Positions 53,746 through 62,780 of a stretch of 64,000 nt of DNA are shown here, one piece after another. Position numbers and translations under genes: made by a program. The stretch comes from CAVZCK01 sp963773735 (GTDB lineage Bacteria > Pseudomonadota > Alphaproteobacteria > Rhizobiales > Rhodomicrobiaceae). The notes below the pieces were generated by a model that had not been told where the DNA came from, ran no database searches, and was given only the letters and a program-made list of their open reading frames with translations. How positions within the stretch are numbered: the stretch's first letter is position 1; each line of letters begins with the position of its first letter. The stretch lies in contig CAVZCK010000023.1 of assembly GCA_963773735.1 (NCBI GenBank), forward strand, positions 8,762 to 72,761, in the 5' to 3' direction.

Positions 53746-53938
53746 AAGCCCCCTCACCCGGCAATCGGCTTCGCCGCTTGCCGGCCTCGCCCGTGAGGGG
53801 AGAGGGCAATTCGGTGCTGAAAGGCGATCGCGAAGCTCAAATCACGCTGGTAAGAGATTCGGCACAACGTCAATGCGAGGAAGCCCTCTCCCCTCGCGGG
53901 AGAGGGCGGACGCCGAGGGCGGCCGGGTGAGGGGGCTT
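53746..53938. repeat. Long palindromic intergenic repeat
   Basis: AAGCCCCCTCACCCGG (53746-53761) is repeated exactly inverted as CCGGGTGAGGGGGCTT at 53923-53938. Inner segments (GTGAGGGGAGAGGGC, GCCCTCTCCCCTC) also pair. Such CCCTCACCCGGC elements are widespread in alphaproteobacterial spacers. The 565 bases between the reductase and the kinase hold no gene apart from this element. Confidence 0.7.
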
Positions 53939-54169
53939 TGCGTTTGCACGCATCCCCGGGAGGATCGACGCAAGCTGTTTAGGTCGCCGATCGCGACCGT
54001 GAGCGGTCCGGCCGGTCGATCGCCATCGCTCCCGTTTCGTCACCAAAGATCATCCAATTTGATCCGCCGTCTTAGGACGGCGTTCTTAACACGGTGGTAC
54101 AACGGGATCAATTCATTACACCACCGATTGTGCCGCCGGTCCGCGCTCGGCACACATTGGGCCAAAATC

Positions 54170-56879
54170 ATGCCTAGGCCGAAGCCCCTCCCCTTCCGGT
54201 CACTGAGCTGGCAGATACTCCTGTTCGGCTGTGGCATCGTCATCTTTACCGCCCTCATCATTGGCGCATTGAACTATTGGCAGACCAGCCGGATCGCGAA
54301 AGACAGGGCGGTGGAGAAGCTTGCCAGCGACGCGCGGGTGACGGCGTTGCGCATCAACGCGGCCTATACCGAAATGATGAACGACGCGCTTATCGTCTCA
54401 ACCACGCCCTCAATCCATGGCATCATGCGCAGCCAGCGCAATGGCGGGATCGATCCCGCGGACGGCGTGACACGGGCCCTCTTGCAGGAGTGGATCGCCC
54501 GCTCCTTCGTAGCCCTGATCGACGCGCGCCCGCATTACGGCGACATCGACTATATCGGCATTGCTGACCATGGCCGCGAGCTTGTCCATGTCGACCGAAG
54601 TAAGGATGGCATTGAGGTTACGAATACGGAGAATCTTCGGCAAAAGGCGAGTGAGGCATATTTTCAGGAAGGCGTGAAACTCAAACCGGGCCAGTTTTAC
54701 TTCTCACCGGTGACGCTGGACGGCCAAGCCGCATCTCAGCCAACTCCGACGCTCCGTCTCGTCCTCCCGCTTTATGACGATCGCCAGCAATATTTCGGCA
54801 TGATCGTTATAACCGCCAACTATCGCCAGCTCATCAGGACTGCCCTTACCCAAATCGATCCCAAATATAGCGTCTATGTCACAGATGGCTATGGCGACTA
54901 TATTCATCCGAGTCGCGACGGGCAATTTTCAAAATCGAGAATACAGCCGGGCTCTGACGTTCCGCCTGAACTCATTGATCCGATGCGGGCCGCCAATCAG
55001 CGCGAGCAAAAGGTCGTCCAGGGCGATCGGGTCGGCTACTATGTCCCGCTCGCGGTCAATCCGAGCCAGCCGAACTATTTCGTCGGCACCCTGGTGGGTG
55101 TGCCGGCCGACGACCTCTTCGCGGAAGCCAATCGCATCCTAAGTGAAAACCTGCTCGCCGCCGGCTTGCTGCTGGCGGCCGCATGCATTCTTGCAGCGGC
55201 AATCGCCAGCCGCGTGGCACGGCCGATCTCGCAGGTGACCCGCGCAATTGTCGCCTATGGCGAAGGGCAAAGCGCGACGCCCGGTCTTCCCATCGACGCA
55301 CGCGGCGAAGGCGGGGACCTTGCGAGAGCGTTTCTCGACATGACCGAGAAATTGCATTTTGCTCACGCCGCGGAGGCAAGACTGACGCTCCAGCTCGACG
55401 CAATCTTCGAGAATGCGGTCGACGGGCTCATCGTCATCGATGAGCGGGGCATCATCGAACGGGTCAATCCGGCCTGCATTCGGCTCTTCGGCTACGCGCC
55501 GGACGAGCTTTTGGGGCAGAACGTCGCCATGCTGATGCCGGAGCCGGTTGCCCTGCGCCACGACCAGTACCTGCGCACCTACCGGCAGACCGGGAAGCGG
55601 CATATCATCGGGCAAATCCGTGATGAGGTGGCCCGGCGCAAGGACGGCAGCACATTTCCGATCGCCTTGTCGATCAGCGAGGTGAAGTTTGCCGACCGGC
55701 GCATTTTCACGGGCATGATCCGCGACGTCACAGAGCGAAAGGAGCAGGACGCCGCCCTGCGCGCCAGCGAGGAGATGTTTCGGTCGGCAATGCACGACGC
55801 CCCGATCGGAAACGTGCTTACCGATCCGTCGGGCGCATTCTTGGACGTCAACAAGTCCTTAAGCGAATTGCTCGGCTATTCGAGCGAGGAGCTCAAGCAG
55901 ATGAATCTCCAGGCCGTGTCCCATCCGGATGACCTTAAAGCCGAAATCGACAAGAGGCAGCAGATCCTGGCCGGTGAAATCGGCAGCTATCAGATGGAGA
56001 AGCGCTACATCACGAAATCGGGCGCAATTTTCTGGGCATTGCTGAGCGTCTCGCCGGCGCGGCGCGCGGACGGTTCGTTGCGTTATTTCATCTCTCAGAT
56101 CCAGGACATCACGGCCCGCAAGGAGATGGACAAGCTGAAGGACCAATTCGTATCCACGGTCAGCCACGAGCTGCGCACACCGCTCACCTCCATCCTCGGC
56201 GCACTCGGGCTGGTCATCGCCACCATGGCCAAGGATCTGCCGCAGCGCGCCACCCACCTTCTCGACATTGCGCATGAGAACAGCAAGAGACTGCTTTGCT
56301 TGATCAACGACATTCTCGATATGGAAAAGGTTACGGCCGGTCAGATGGAATACCATGCCCATGATGAGGATTTTGGCGACCTTGCGCGTCAGGCCATTGA
56401 CGCCAATGAAGGCTATGCACGCGAACATCATGTGACGCTTAGCTTCACCACGCCGGAGCAGGCGCTTCCGATCAGCGTCGATGCACCGCGTCTTATTCAG
56501 GTGATGTCAGAATCTGATGTCGAATGCCGCGAAATTTTCACCGGCGGGGGCGCAGGTGGAAATCAGCCTGGAACAGCTCGACGGCCGGACGCGGCTTTCG
56601 GTGCGCGATCACGGTCCGGGCATTCCGAAAGCGTTCCGCTCTCATATTTTCCAGCGCTTCTCACAGGCTGAGTCTTCCGCAACCCACATGAAAGGCGGAA
56701 CCGGGCTCGGGCTCTATATCAGCAAGCTGATGATCGAACAAATGGGCGGCACAATCGACTATCACAGCGTTGAGGGCGAAGGCTCCACTTTCTGGATCGA
56801 ATTGCCGCTGCGCAGCGGCGACGCGGTCGAGACACTGCGGACGCCCGCCGAGCGCCGGCAAATCGCCTCGCGTGGATGA
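54170..56879 (+). CDS. Membrane-bound PAS-sensor histidine kinase (one frameshift)
   Basis: About 902 residues from ATG 54170 (MPRPKPLPFRSLSWQILLFG). One helix at 15-38, a periplasmic dCache-like sensor (40-320, with ALRINAAYTEMMNDALIVST), a second helix (ENLLAAGLLLAAACILAAAI), HAMP, two PAS domains (FENAVDGLIVIDERGIIERV; MHDAPIGNVLTDPSGAFLDV) with PAC motifs, and HisKA with FVSTVSHELRTPLTSILGAL. The ATPase is shifted near 56505 (tcagaatc, one A too many): NLMSNAAKFSPAGAQVEI, DHGPGIPKAFRSHIFQRFSQ, and GGTGLGLYISKLMIEQMGG. No cognate regulator is adjacent. Target is unknown. Confidence 0.88.
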
Positions 56880-56967
56880 GGGCCGCGGGCCGGCGTCCTT
56901 CGCCGAGCTGGAGAATTCCCCGCCAGAGCAGGCGTCGGTTTATTGTGTCGTCCCCGCCGAACATAGA

Positions 56968-57126
56968 CTTGAATTCCTGCGTGAATTTGAAATTCGCTGT
57001 CCTGCCGTCACCAGCGAGCGTCACATAGATGCGTGCGACCTTGAAAGCTGCACGGTCGAAATGCGGGGCTTCGGTCGTGCCCTCGAGCGATAGTGCCATG
57101 CGGCGCAAATCCGCACCCGTGGCCAT
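56968..57126 (-). pseudogene. MmcQ/YjbR-family N-terminal fragment
   Basis: ATG 57126 reads MATGADLRRMALSLEGTTEA, PHFDRAAFKVARIYVTLAGD and GRTANFKFTQEFKSMF, the first half of the small DNA-binding MmcQ/YjbR-like proteins. After about residue 53 the frame turns Arg-rich (RRLLWRGILQLGEGRR) and no longer matches the family, and it overlaps the end of the kinase gene. The C-terminal GWTxV half is missing. Probably truncated, possibly shifted. Confidence 0.5.
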
Positions 57127-57151
57127 CCGCGCTCATCCTCCGCTTTGATCC

Positions 57152-57844
57152 TCACCATACAGCCGGGACCAGGCGATAGCGGACTTTGCTGCGATAGTCA
57201 TCATATCCGGGCAGGTTCTTGATCAGATATCTCTCTTCATCCAGCAATCTTGCGGCGATAAGCCAAGTCAGCGGCGGAACCAGCAACAGGCCCCACCAGG
57301 AGCCGAGCGACAGCGGCACGCCGACGAAGATAACAAGCGCCGCCGCATACATCGGGTGCCTGACCAGCGCGTAAGGTCCGCTCGATATCACCCGCTGATC
57401 CGCAGCAAGCTCGATCGTCGCCGAAGCAAACGAATTCTCCCTGAAGACCAGGAATACGATGACGTAGCCAAGGACCACGAGAAGATCGCCCGCAATCACC
57501 ACGTGCCATGGGACCATCGACATGCCGAGCCCATAGTCAAGCGCGGAAACCAAGACCAGCGCGATCACCAGGATCGCCATAAAGAACTGGATGCGCTTCT
57601 GCGCCGGCTCCTCCTCTGCCTTGGGCCCGGCAGACAAACGCCGCTCAAGCAGTCCCGGATCGCGTTGGAGCAAATACAGCGTAATCACGACCGACCAGAC
57701 CGTGACATTCGCCAAGAACAGCCAGCCCTGCCAGTAGGAGAGCGACCACGCCGGCAAAAAGATCATCGCGGCCAGCGCAAGGAGGAATTTCAGCGTGGCC
57801 CGCGATGCCCTTCGGCCAAGACTCGCTATGACGTGGTTTTCCAT
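57152..57844 (-). CDS. Isoprenylcysteine carboxyl methyltransferase-family (PEMT/NNMT-like) membrane protein
   Basis: 230 residues with about five helices (FLLALAAMIFLPAWSLSYWQ, VTVWSVVITLYLLQR, FFMAILVIALVLVSALDYGL, VVIAGDLLVVLGYVIVFLVF). The C-terminal S-adenosylmethionine site of the ICMT/PEMT fold is clear: ISSGPYALVRHPMYAAALVI, GVPLSLGSWWGLLLVPPLTW, and LLDEERYLIKNLPGYDDYRS. Bacterial members methylate small lipids or are of unknown activity; there are no prenylated protein substrates. Alone on its strand between the MmcQ fragment and an intergenic repeat. Confidence 0.85.
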   Translation of the reverse strand: MENHVIASLGRRASRATLKFLLALAAMIFLPAWSLSYWQGWLFLANVTVWSVVITLYLLQRDPGLLERRLSAGPKAEEEPAQKRIQFFMAILVIALVLVSALDYGLGMSMVPWHVVIAGDLLVVLGYVIVFLVFRENSFASATIELAADQRVISSGPYALVRHPMYAAALVIFVGVPLSLGSWWGLLLVPPLTWLIAARLLDEERYLIKNLPGYDDYRSKVRYRLVPAVW

Positions 57845-57987
57845 GTCCGCCCCGATCCTGCGGCAATGGTGAGGCCGGACAAGCTCCTGCCGCGTGTCTG
57901 CTCCGCCCCATTCATATGGGTCAAGATTGCGGAATGAGACAGGCTCCCTTACTTAGAAAAAGTTTCCCGTATCGGTGCAGCCTGCAT

Positions 57988-58098
57988 AGAGCGGGATCAA
58001 GAAAAGTGGGACCGATTTTCCGCCTGCATCCCGCTCTAAACGATTGGAATCGATCACCGTCAGGATTTTGGATTGATGCAATCCAAAATCATCGTGAT
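57988..58098. repeat. Rhizobial-type palindromic intergenic repeat, second copy
   Basis: AGAGCGGGATCAAGAAAAGT, GGGACCGATTTTCCGCC and CATCCCGCTCT make a hairpin of the same type as the one at 26095. A second hairpin ATTTTGGATT-GATGC-AATCCAAAAT follows at 58063-58087, just after the stop of the SET gene on the other strand. The pair may terminate the kamA operon, whose last gene ends here. Confidence 0.65.
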
Positions 58099-58531
58099 CT
58101 AGCTGCTATCGGCGGGAAACCAGAGCGGGCAGCGATAACGGTAGGTGATCTCTTCGAGCTCAGCGATGTCGCGCAGGGCGTGCAGCACGGCGAACCAGCC
58201 GCAGTCGCCGCCATCCTCGAAGCGGACATCGGCGTTCGGGATCGTCCGCGTGATTGCACAGGCTGGCAAAGCCGAGGACCATCAGGCCCTCTTCCTTCGC
58301 GAGCGGATGCTGGAAGTAGAAATCGCCGAGCGGCAGCATGCGGTCGAGTGCGAGAGCCTGCTGCGCATCGATATAGACGGTGCAGGCGCGCTCGATGATT
58401 TCGCCCCGAGCAATGCGCTCGGCAGCGAAAAGACCGCGGCCTCGTCTCGGCGAGACGCCGGGCACCGCCTTCACGCGCCGCACGCCCCAATCCAGCAACC
58501 GGCGCTCACCCGCCGCGTCTGCCGAAGGCAT
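58099..58531 (-). CDS. SET-domain protein (one frameshift)
   Basis: About 143 residues from ATG 58531 (MPSADAAGERRLLDWGVRRV) after bridging one indel. SET motifs: GRGLFAAERIARGEIIERAC, the central FYFQHPLAKEEGLMVLGFAS, LCNHADDPNADVRF (NHxxxPN, the SAM/active-site knot) and the end WFAVLHALRDIAELEEITYR, YRCPLWFPADSS. The frame moves near 58235 (one C too many in CCC). Bacterial stand-alone SET proteins methylate lysine side chains of proteins, or free or peptidyl lysine in some pathways. It is the last gene of the kamA operon, 4 bases after the acetyltransferase, which suggests that lysine-like nitrogen is methylated here. Confidence 0.75.
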
Positions 58532-58535
58532 CCTG

Positions 58536-59078
58536 TCACTTCTCGTCTGCGATAGCTTTGACAAAGATAACCTTATTATCGCCGGTCCGGTAGAAATCCG
58601 TGAGTTCGGCAACCTGCAGGAAGCCCGTCTTGCGGTAGAAGGCGCGGGTCGGCGCATATTTTTCCTGGGATGAGGTGTCGACATAGAGCCGCTCGCCGCC
58701 GATATGGCGTGCGGCCTCTTCGGTCCGCTCCAGGATTTCGCGGCCGATGCCCCGGCCTTGCAGCTTGGCATCAACGACAATCCAGTAGAGATCGATCGTT
58801 CCGACCGTCGCGGGCGTGGGCCCATAACAGGCGTAGCCAGCGAGGCGTCCGCCATCTTCGGCGAGAACGAATTCGTAGCCAGAGGCGCTGCCTTTGGCGA
58901 TGCGCTCGGTGACCAGCTCGACGGCGATATCGACCTCGGCGGGCGTGAACATGCCCGTGCCCGCGACGAGACCACCGATCGGCTCGACATCGGCCGCAGT
59001 GACGGTCTCGCGCCAAGCGAGCACTGGGCGATCGATCACCGCCGCCGCCATAGACCGGCCTTGGCCGAGCGCCGCCAT
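58536..59078 (-). CDS. GNAT-family N-acetyltransferase
   Basis: 180 residues. Acetyl-CoA-binding motif A: LYWIVVDAKLQGRGIGREIL; then LYVDTSSQEKYAPTRAFYRK and TGFLQVAELTDFYRTGDNKV. The N-terminal half includes YEFVLAEDGGRLAGYACYGP. It follows the second ATP-grasp ligase with a 1-base gap (TGA C ATG) and precedes the SET gene by 4 bases. In the epsilon-acetyl-beta-lysine pathway a GNAT protein (AblB) acetylates beta-lysine made by KamA (AblA); a similar role on beta-lysine or a beta-lysyl peptide is the natural reading, although this GNAT is not obviously AblB. Confidence 0.82.
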   Translation of the reverse strand: MAALGQGRSMAAAVIDRPVLAWRETVTAADVEPIGGLVAGTGMFTPAEVDIAVELVTERIAKGSASGYEFVLAEDGGRLAGYACYGPTPATVGTIDLYWIVVDAKLQGRGIGREILERTEEAARHIGGERLYVDTSSQEKYAPTRAFYRKTGFLQVAELTDFYRTGDNKVIFVKAIADEK

Positions 59079-59079
59079 G

Positions 59080-60060
59080 TCACGCGGCCTTCCGCGCGGC
59101 GGGAATTGCGGCGCTGACTATCGAGGCGACGACGTCATCATAGGACAGCCCCGCCTCAGCCGCGGTGGCGACGAAGCCGGCATCGGGCGCAAGGCAGGGA
59201 TTGGCATTCACTTCAAGCACATAGGGCGCGCCATCGCCGCCGACACGGAAATCGACTCGAGCATAGCCCGACATGCCGAACGCGTCCCAGGCCGCCCGCG
59301 CAATATCCGCCAGCTTTTGCGCCAGCCCTGGGTCTTCGCGCTCCAGGCCGAAACGGCGCGGGGTTAGATAATAGGTCTCGCAGGAGACGTCCCATTTTGC
59401 CGCGTAGTCCACGATCGGCGGGCAGTCCACCGGCAATCCCGAGAGATCAATCTCCTGCACCGGCAGCACGCGGACGCCGAAAGCCGTTTCGATCAGAGCG
59501 ACATTGAATTCGCGCCCAGCGATAAATTCCTCGGCGAAAAACCGTCCGCCGAAGCGCGCTTCCCGCGCCCGGATTTCTGCGGCCGCGCCTTCGCCGGGCA
59601 GAACGCAGCCGCCATCCATGCCGAGCGAGCCGTGTTCGTCGACCGATTTGACGATGACGGTCCTGCCCGCGGGGACACTCTTGCCGCGCGGCCAGTGGGC
59701 TGGCGTCGGAATGGCGTGTGCGGCGAGCCGCACCTTGGCTTTGAGCTTTGAGGTCGAACTTGCATAGGCCGCGGTGCCAGCCCCTGTATAAGCGAGCCCC
59801 GAACGGTCCATCGCGGCGAGCGGCAGCACGGCGCGCGCGCCATCGCCCCCGAGCGCCTCGACCAGATTGAATACGACCAGTGGCCGACGTGCGGCAAGGC
59901 GCGGCAAAACCGCTAGATTTGGATCGAGCGCGATGATCTCGCTCTCATAGCCGAGGCGACTGAGACTCTCAGCCACGGCACTGGCGGTGGTGATCGTGTC
60001 CTGCTCGTCGGGCCTGTCGATTGCTGCGCCGTGAATAACGGGAATGAAGCGATTGAACAT
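59080..60060 (-). CDS. ATP-grasp ligase, D-Ala-D-Ala-ligase-like (second of two)
   Basis: 326 residues. Fold of D-alanine-D-alanine ligases: N-terminal preATP-grasp (RPDEQDTITTASAVAESLSR, FNLVEALGGDGARAVLPLAA), the central segment VIVKSVDEHGSLGMDGGCVL, EEFIAGREFNVALIETAFGV, and the Mg-binding DAFGMSGYARVDFRVGGDGA, PYVLEVNANPCLAPDAGFVA. The EVNANPCL signature matches the Ddl family (EVNTxPGxT) but with Cys where Ddl has Gly, so the substrate differs. It lies 6 bases downstream of the other ligase. Two consecutive ligases imply two amide bonds or two amino-acid partners. Confidence 0.8.
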   Translation of the reverse strand: MFNRFIPVIHGAAIDRPDEQDTITTASAVAESLSRLGYESEIIALDPNLAVLPRLAARRPLVVFNLVEALGGDGARAVLPLAAMDRSGLAYTGAGTAAYASSTSKLKAKVRLAAHAIPTPAHWPRGKSVPAGRTVIVKSVDEHGSLGMDGGCVLPGEGAAAEIRAREARFGGRFFAEEFIAGREFNVALIETAFGVRVLPVQEIDLSGLPVDCPPIVDYAAKWDVSCETYYLTPRRFGLEREDPGLAQKLADIARAAWDAFGMSGYARVDFRVGGDGAPYVLEVNANPCLAPDAGFVATAAEAGLSYDDVVASIVSAAIPAARKAA

Positions 60061-60066
60061 GGCCCT

Positions 60067-61087
60067 TCAAGCCACCTCCGCAAGATTGTGCCTGGCGGTC
60101 CGCTCCCCGCCGATGCCGAGACGCTCGGCCGCGGCGTCGATGATGCCGCCGATCAGCCCGTCATAGCCGAGGCCGGATTGGGTCGCGATCATCGGCAGAT
60201 CGGAATGCGAGGGATGCAGGCCGGCGATCGGATTGAGTTCGAGGAATTGCGGCACGCCCGCCGCGTCGGATTTCAGATCGACGCGGCCGGCGTCGCGGCA
60301 GTCGAGTGCGCGGTAGCATTGGAGCGCGATTTCGCCGGCGCGCCTCGCCTCGGCATCGTCGGTGAGCTGATAGATCACGCACTCCTCGCAGCGCTCTTTG
60401 TTCTCGAAGGAGTAGATCCGGTCCGCAACCTCGGGCCGCACCGCGATTTCCATGACGCCGATCACATGCGCGGTTTCGCCCGTCCCGAGAATGCCGACGG
60501 TGAACTCGCGGCCGGGCAGGTAGGTCTCGCAAATGACCGGCTGATCGAAGCGCGCGATCAACGCGCTTGCCGCCACCGCAAGCTCGGCATGGCTGGCGAC
60601 ACGGGACGCGGCCTCGCAGCCCTTGCCCGTGCCCTCGGCGACCGGCTTTACGAACAGCGGAAACAGCAGATTGATCGCGCTTGGCGTCGCCCGCGGAGTT
60701 CAGCACCGCGAATGGCGCTGTCGGCAGGCCATGGTCGCGCACGATGCGCTTGGCTACGGCCTTGTCGAGCGTGGCCGCCATGGTGAGCGGATCGGAGAAG
60801 GCATAAGGCTGGCCGAACAGTTCGCAGAGCGCCGGCACCTGCGCTTCGCGCGAGCGGCCGCAAAGACCCTCTGCAATCGAGAGCACGAGATCCCAGCGTT
60901 CCCCGTCTGCGAGGCGCTTGGCGAGCATCTGGCCGCGTCCAACGCGATCGACAACATGGCCGAGGCGGACGAGCGCCGCCTCGATTTCGGCGATTGTGGA
61001 GGGCGTGTCGAACTCGGCGACCTCCAGCTCGGAATAGCCGAGCGCGAGATACTCGTCCCGCAGGTCGTAAACGAAGCCTATGCGCAT
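60067..61087 (-). CDS. ATP-grasp ligase, D-Ala-D-Ala-ligase-like (first of two), one frameshift
   Basis: About 339 residues after bridging one indel. MRIGFVYDLRDEYLALGYSE opens the fold; DLVLSIAEGLCGRSREAQVP and ALCELFGQPYAFSDPLTMAA follow the Ddl pattern (NxxEG...ReaxvPalle). After the shift near 60680 come LLFPLFVKPVAEGTGKGCEA, VICETYLPGREFTVGILGTG, DRIYSFENKERCEECVIYQL, and the metal site DCRDAGRVDLKSDAAGVPQF with LELNPIAGLHPSHSDLPMIA. The LELNPIAGLHP ending differs from classic Ddl, as in ligases of specialised metabolism. It starts 5 bases after kamA ends. Confidence 0.8.
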
Positions 61088-61092
61088 CGGCG

Positions 61093-62312
61093 TCAGGCCC
61101 CGGGCTTGGCGGCGGCGATGAGCGCCGGGTCGATCGTACGGCCAGCGCCAACGCTCCCCCCCGGATCTCGGTAGCGGTAGACGCCACCCTCGAAATTGCG
61201 CAGGAGCAGATCCTCGCCATCCCGACCGACGATATATTCGGGCAGCAGCGGGATCTTGCCCCCGCCGCCGGGCGCGTCAATGACATATTGCGGGACCGCA
61301 TAGCCTGTGGTGTGACCGCGCAGCCCCTCGATGATCTCGATGCCCTTGGACACGGGCGTGCGGAACTGCGACGACCCGGTGATGGGATCGCATTGGTAAA
61401 GATAGTAGGGCTTGACCCGCCGCATCAGCAGCCCGTGCATAAGCTGCTTCATCGTGGCGACGTCATCGTTGATACCCTTGAGCAGCACGGTCTGGCTGCC
61501 GAGCGGCATGCCGGCGTCGGCGAGCCTCGCCGTCGCATGAGAGATTTCTGAGGTCAGCTCGGCGGGATGCGTGAAATGAATGCTCAACCACAGCGGATGA
61601 TGCTTTCTCAGCATCCGGACCAGCGCCCGCGTCACCCGCATCGGCAGCACGACCGGCACCTTGGTGCCGAGCCGCACGAACTCAATGTGTTTGATCTGTC
61701 TGAGGCGGCCAAGCAGATAGTCCAGCTTGTCGTCGGCGAGCGTCAGCGGATCGCCGCCGGAGATCAGCACGTCACGGACTTCGCTGTGCGCCTCCAGATA
61801 GGCGAATGCCTTTTCCCATTGCGAGCGGGAGAACGAATATTCGCCGCCTGCTTCGCCGACCATGCGCGAGCGCGTGCAATAGCGGCAATAGGTCGAGCAG
61901 AAGCCCGTCGCGAGGAACAGGACGCGGTCCGGGTAACGGTGCACCAGACCGGGTACGGCCGAGTCGTGGTCCTCGCCCAGCGGGTCATCCGCCTCGCCCG
62001 GCGTGCGCAAATATTCCTGGCCGACGGGTATGTGGGTGCGGCGGAGCCCGTCCTCGGGGTTGTCCCGGTCGAGCAGGCTCGCATAATAGGGCGTGATGCC
62101 GACCGGCAGCGAGCCCTGTGGCGCATGACCGCGTCGCGCTCATCCGTGGACAGCCGAAACACTTGCTCCAGCGCGGCGAGGCTTCTGATGCGCGAGCGAA
62201 GCTGCCAGCGCCAGTCGCTCCAGTCCGCTATCGAGACATCGGGAAAAAACCGCTTCTGAAATGCGCGCGCCTGCTTGCCGACGGGAAAGCTTTCCCGCCG
62301 CGCTTCGGCCAT
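61093..62312 (-). CDS. kamA: Lysine 2,3-aminomutase-family radical SAM enzyme (one frameshift)
   Basis: About 406 residues. It would convert L-lysine to beta-lysine with SAM, a [4Fe-4S] cluster and PLP. ATG 62312 (MAEARRESFPVGKQARAFQK; AAGGTGG upstream) fits the family; the frame stays open to 62663 but that part is low-complexity. Motifs: DWSDWRWQLRSRI, then after the shift near 62115 LPVGITPYYASLLDRDNPED, the cluster Cys in FLATGFCSTYCRYCTRSRMV, DVLISGGDPLTLADDKLDYL, and the PLP Lys in VIDAPGGGGKIPLLPEYIVG. EpmB (EF-P modification) is a relative, but no efp/epmA is near. First gene of the operon with two ligases, a GNAT and a SET protein. Confidence 0.85.
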
Positions 62313-62780
62313 GCGCACCACCTTCTCGGACGAAGATGCACCGATTGCGTGGGGCGCCTTTGGCGTGATTTGAGGGGAGGATTGGGACGGATAGACCGTC
62401 CTGATACTGGGAGGTTTGTCCGCCTCTTTCGAGTCGGTCTCCGAAGCGCCGGCTGTCCGCATCGAGGAACTTTGGCTCCAATTTGGGTGGCAGGTATCCG
62501 GGATCGCCGGATTGGCGCTGCCCTCGGAAAGGACCGTCGTGCGACTAGCCGCCGTTGCTGCCGTCCGATTCCGATCGGGCGCTAAGATGTGAGCATCCAT
62601 GCCAGTTGCAAGTGTATTCTCGTACCCGTGAATAAAAAGCTTGCGAGCGGCGGAAAGTTCCACGCGTGCGCATCGCTTCGCACCCGGCGAGTTGGCGCGA
62701 TGACGGCGCTCAGGACCATACGGATCCCGCTTTGGCGAATCACTCTACGCGGGGTGCGGCCTGCTGTGACGACAGGCCGG
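62313..62780. other. Leader/intergenic region upstream of kamA
   Basis: About 470 bases between the kamA start and the end of the SDR gene. On the kamA strand the frame is open from 62663 and rich in Ser, Thr, Pro and Ala, so an N-terminal extension is possible. No other gene is supported. The operon promoter is expected here or just beyond 62663; I see no clear -35/-10 pair. Confidence 0.4.

Noticed and set aside
53873..54169. A longer N-terminus for the sensor kinase (99 extra codons)
   Set aside because: This stretch is translation of an intergenic palindrome; ATG 54170 gives a normal start followed by a membrane helix.
61093..62312. Assignment of kamA as EF-P lysine modification gene epmB
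   Set aside because: No efp or epmA is near, and the ligase and acetyltransferase neighbours point to a small-molecule pathway.
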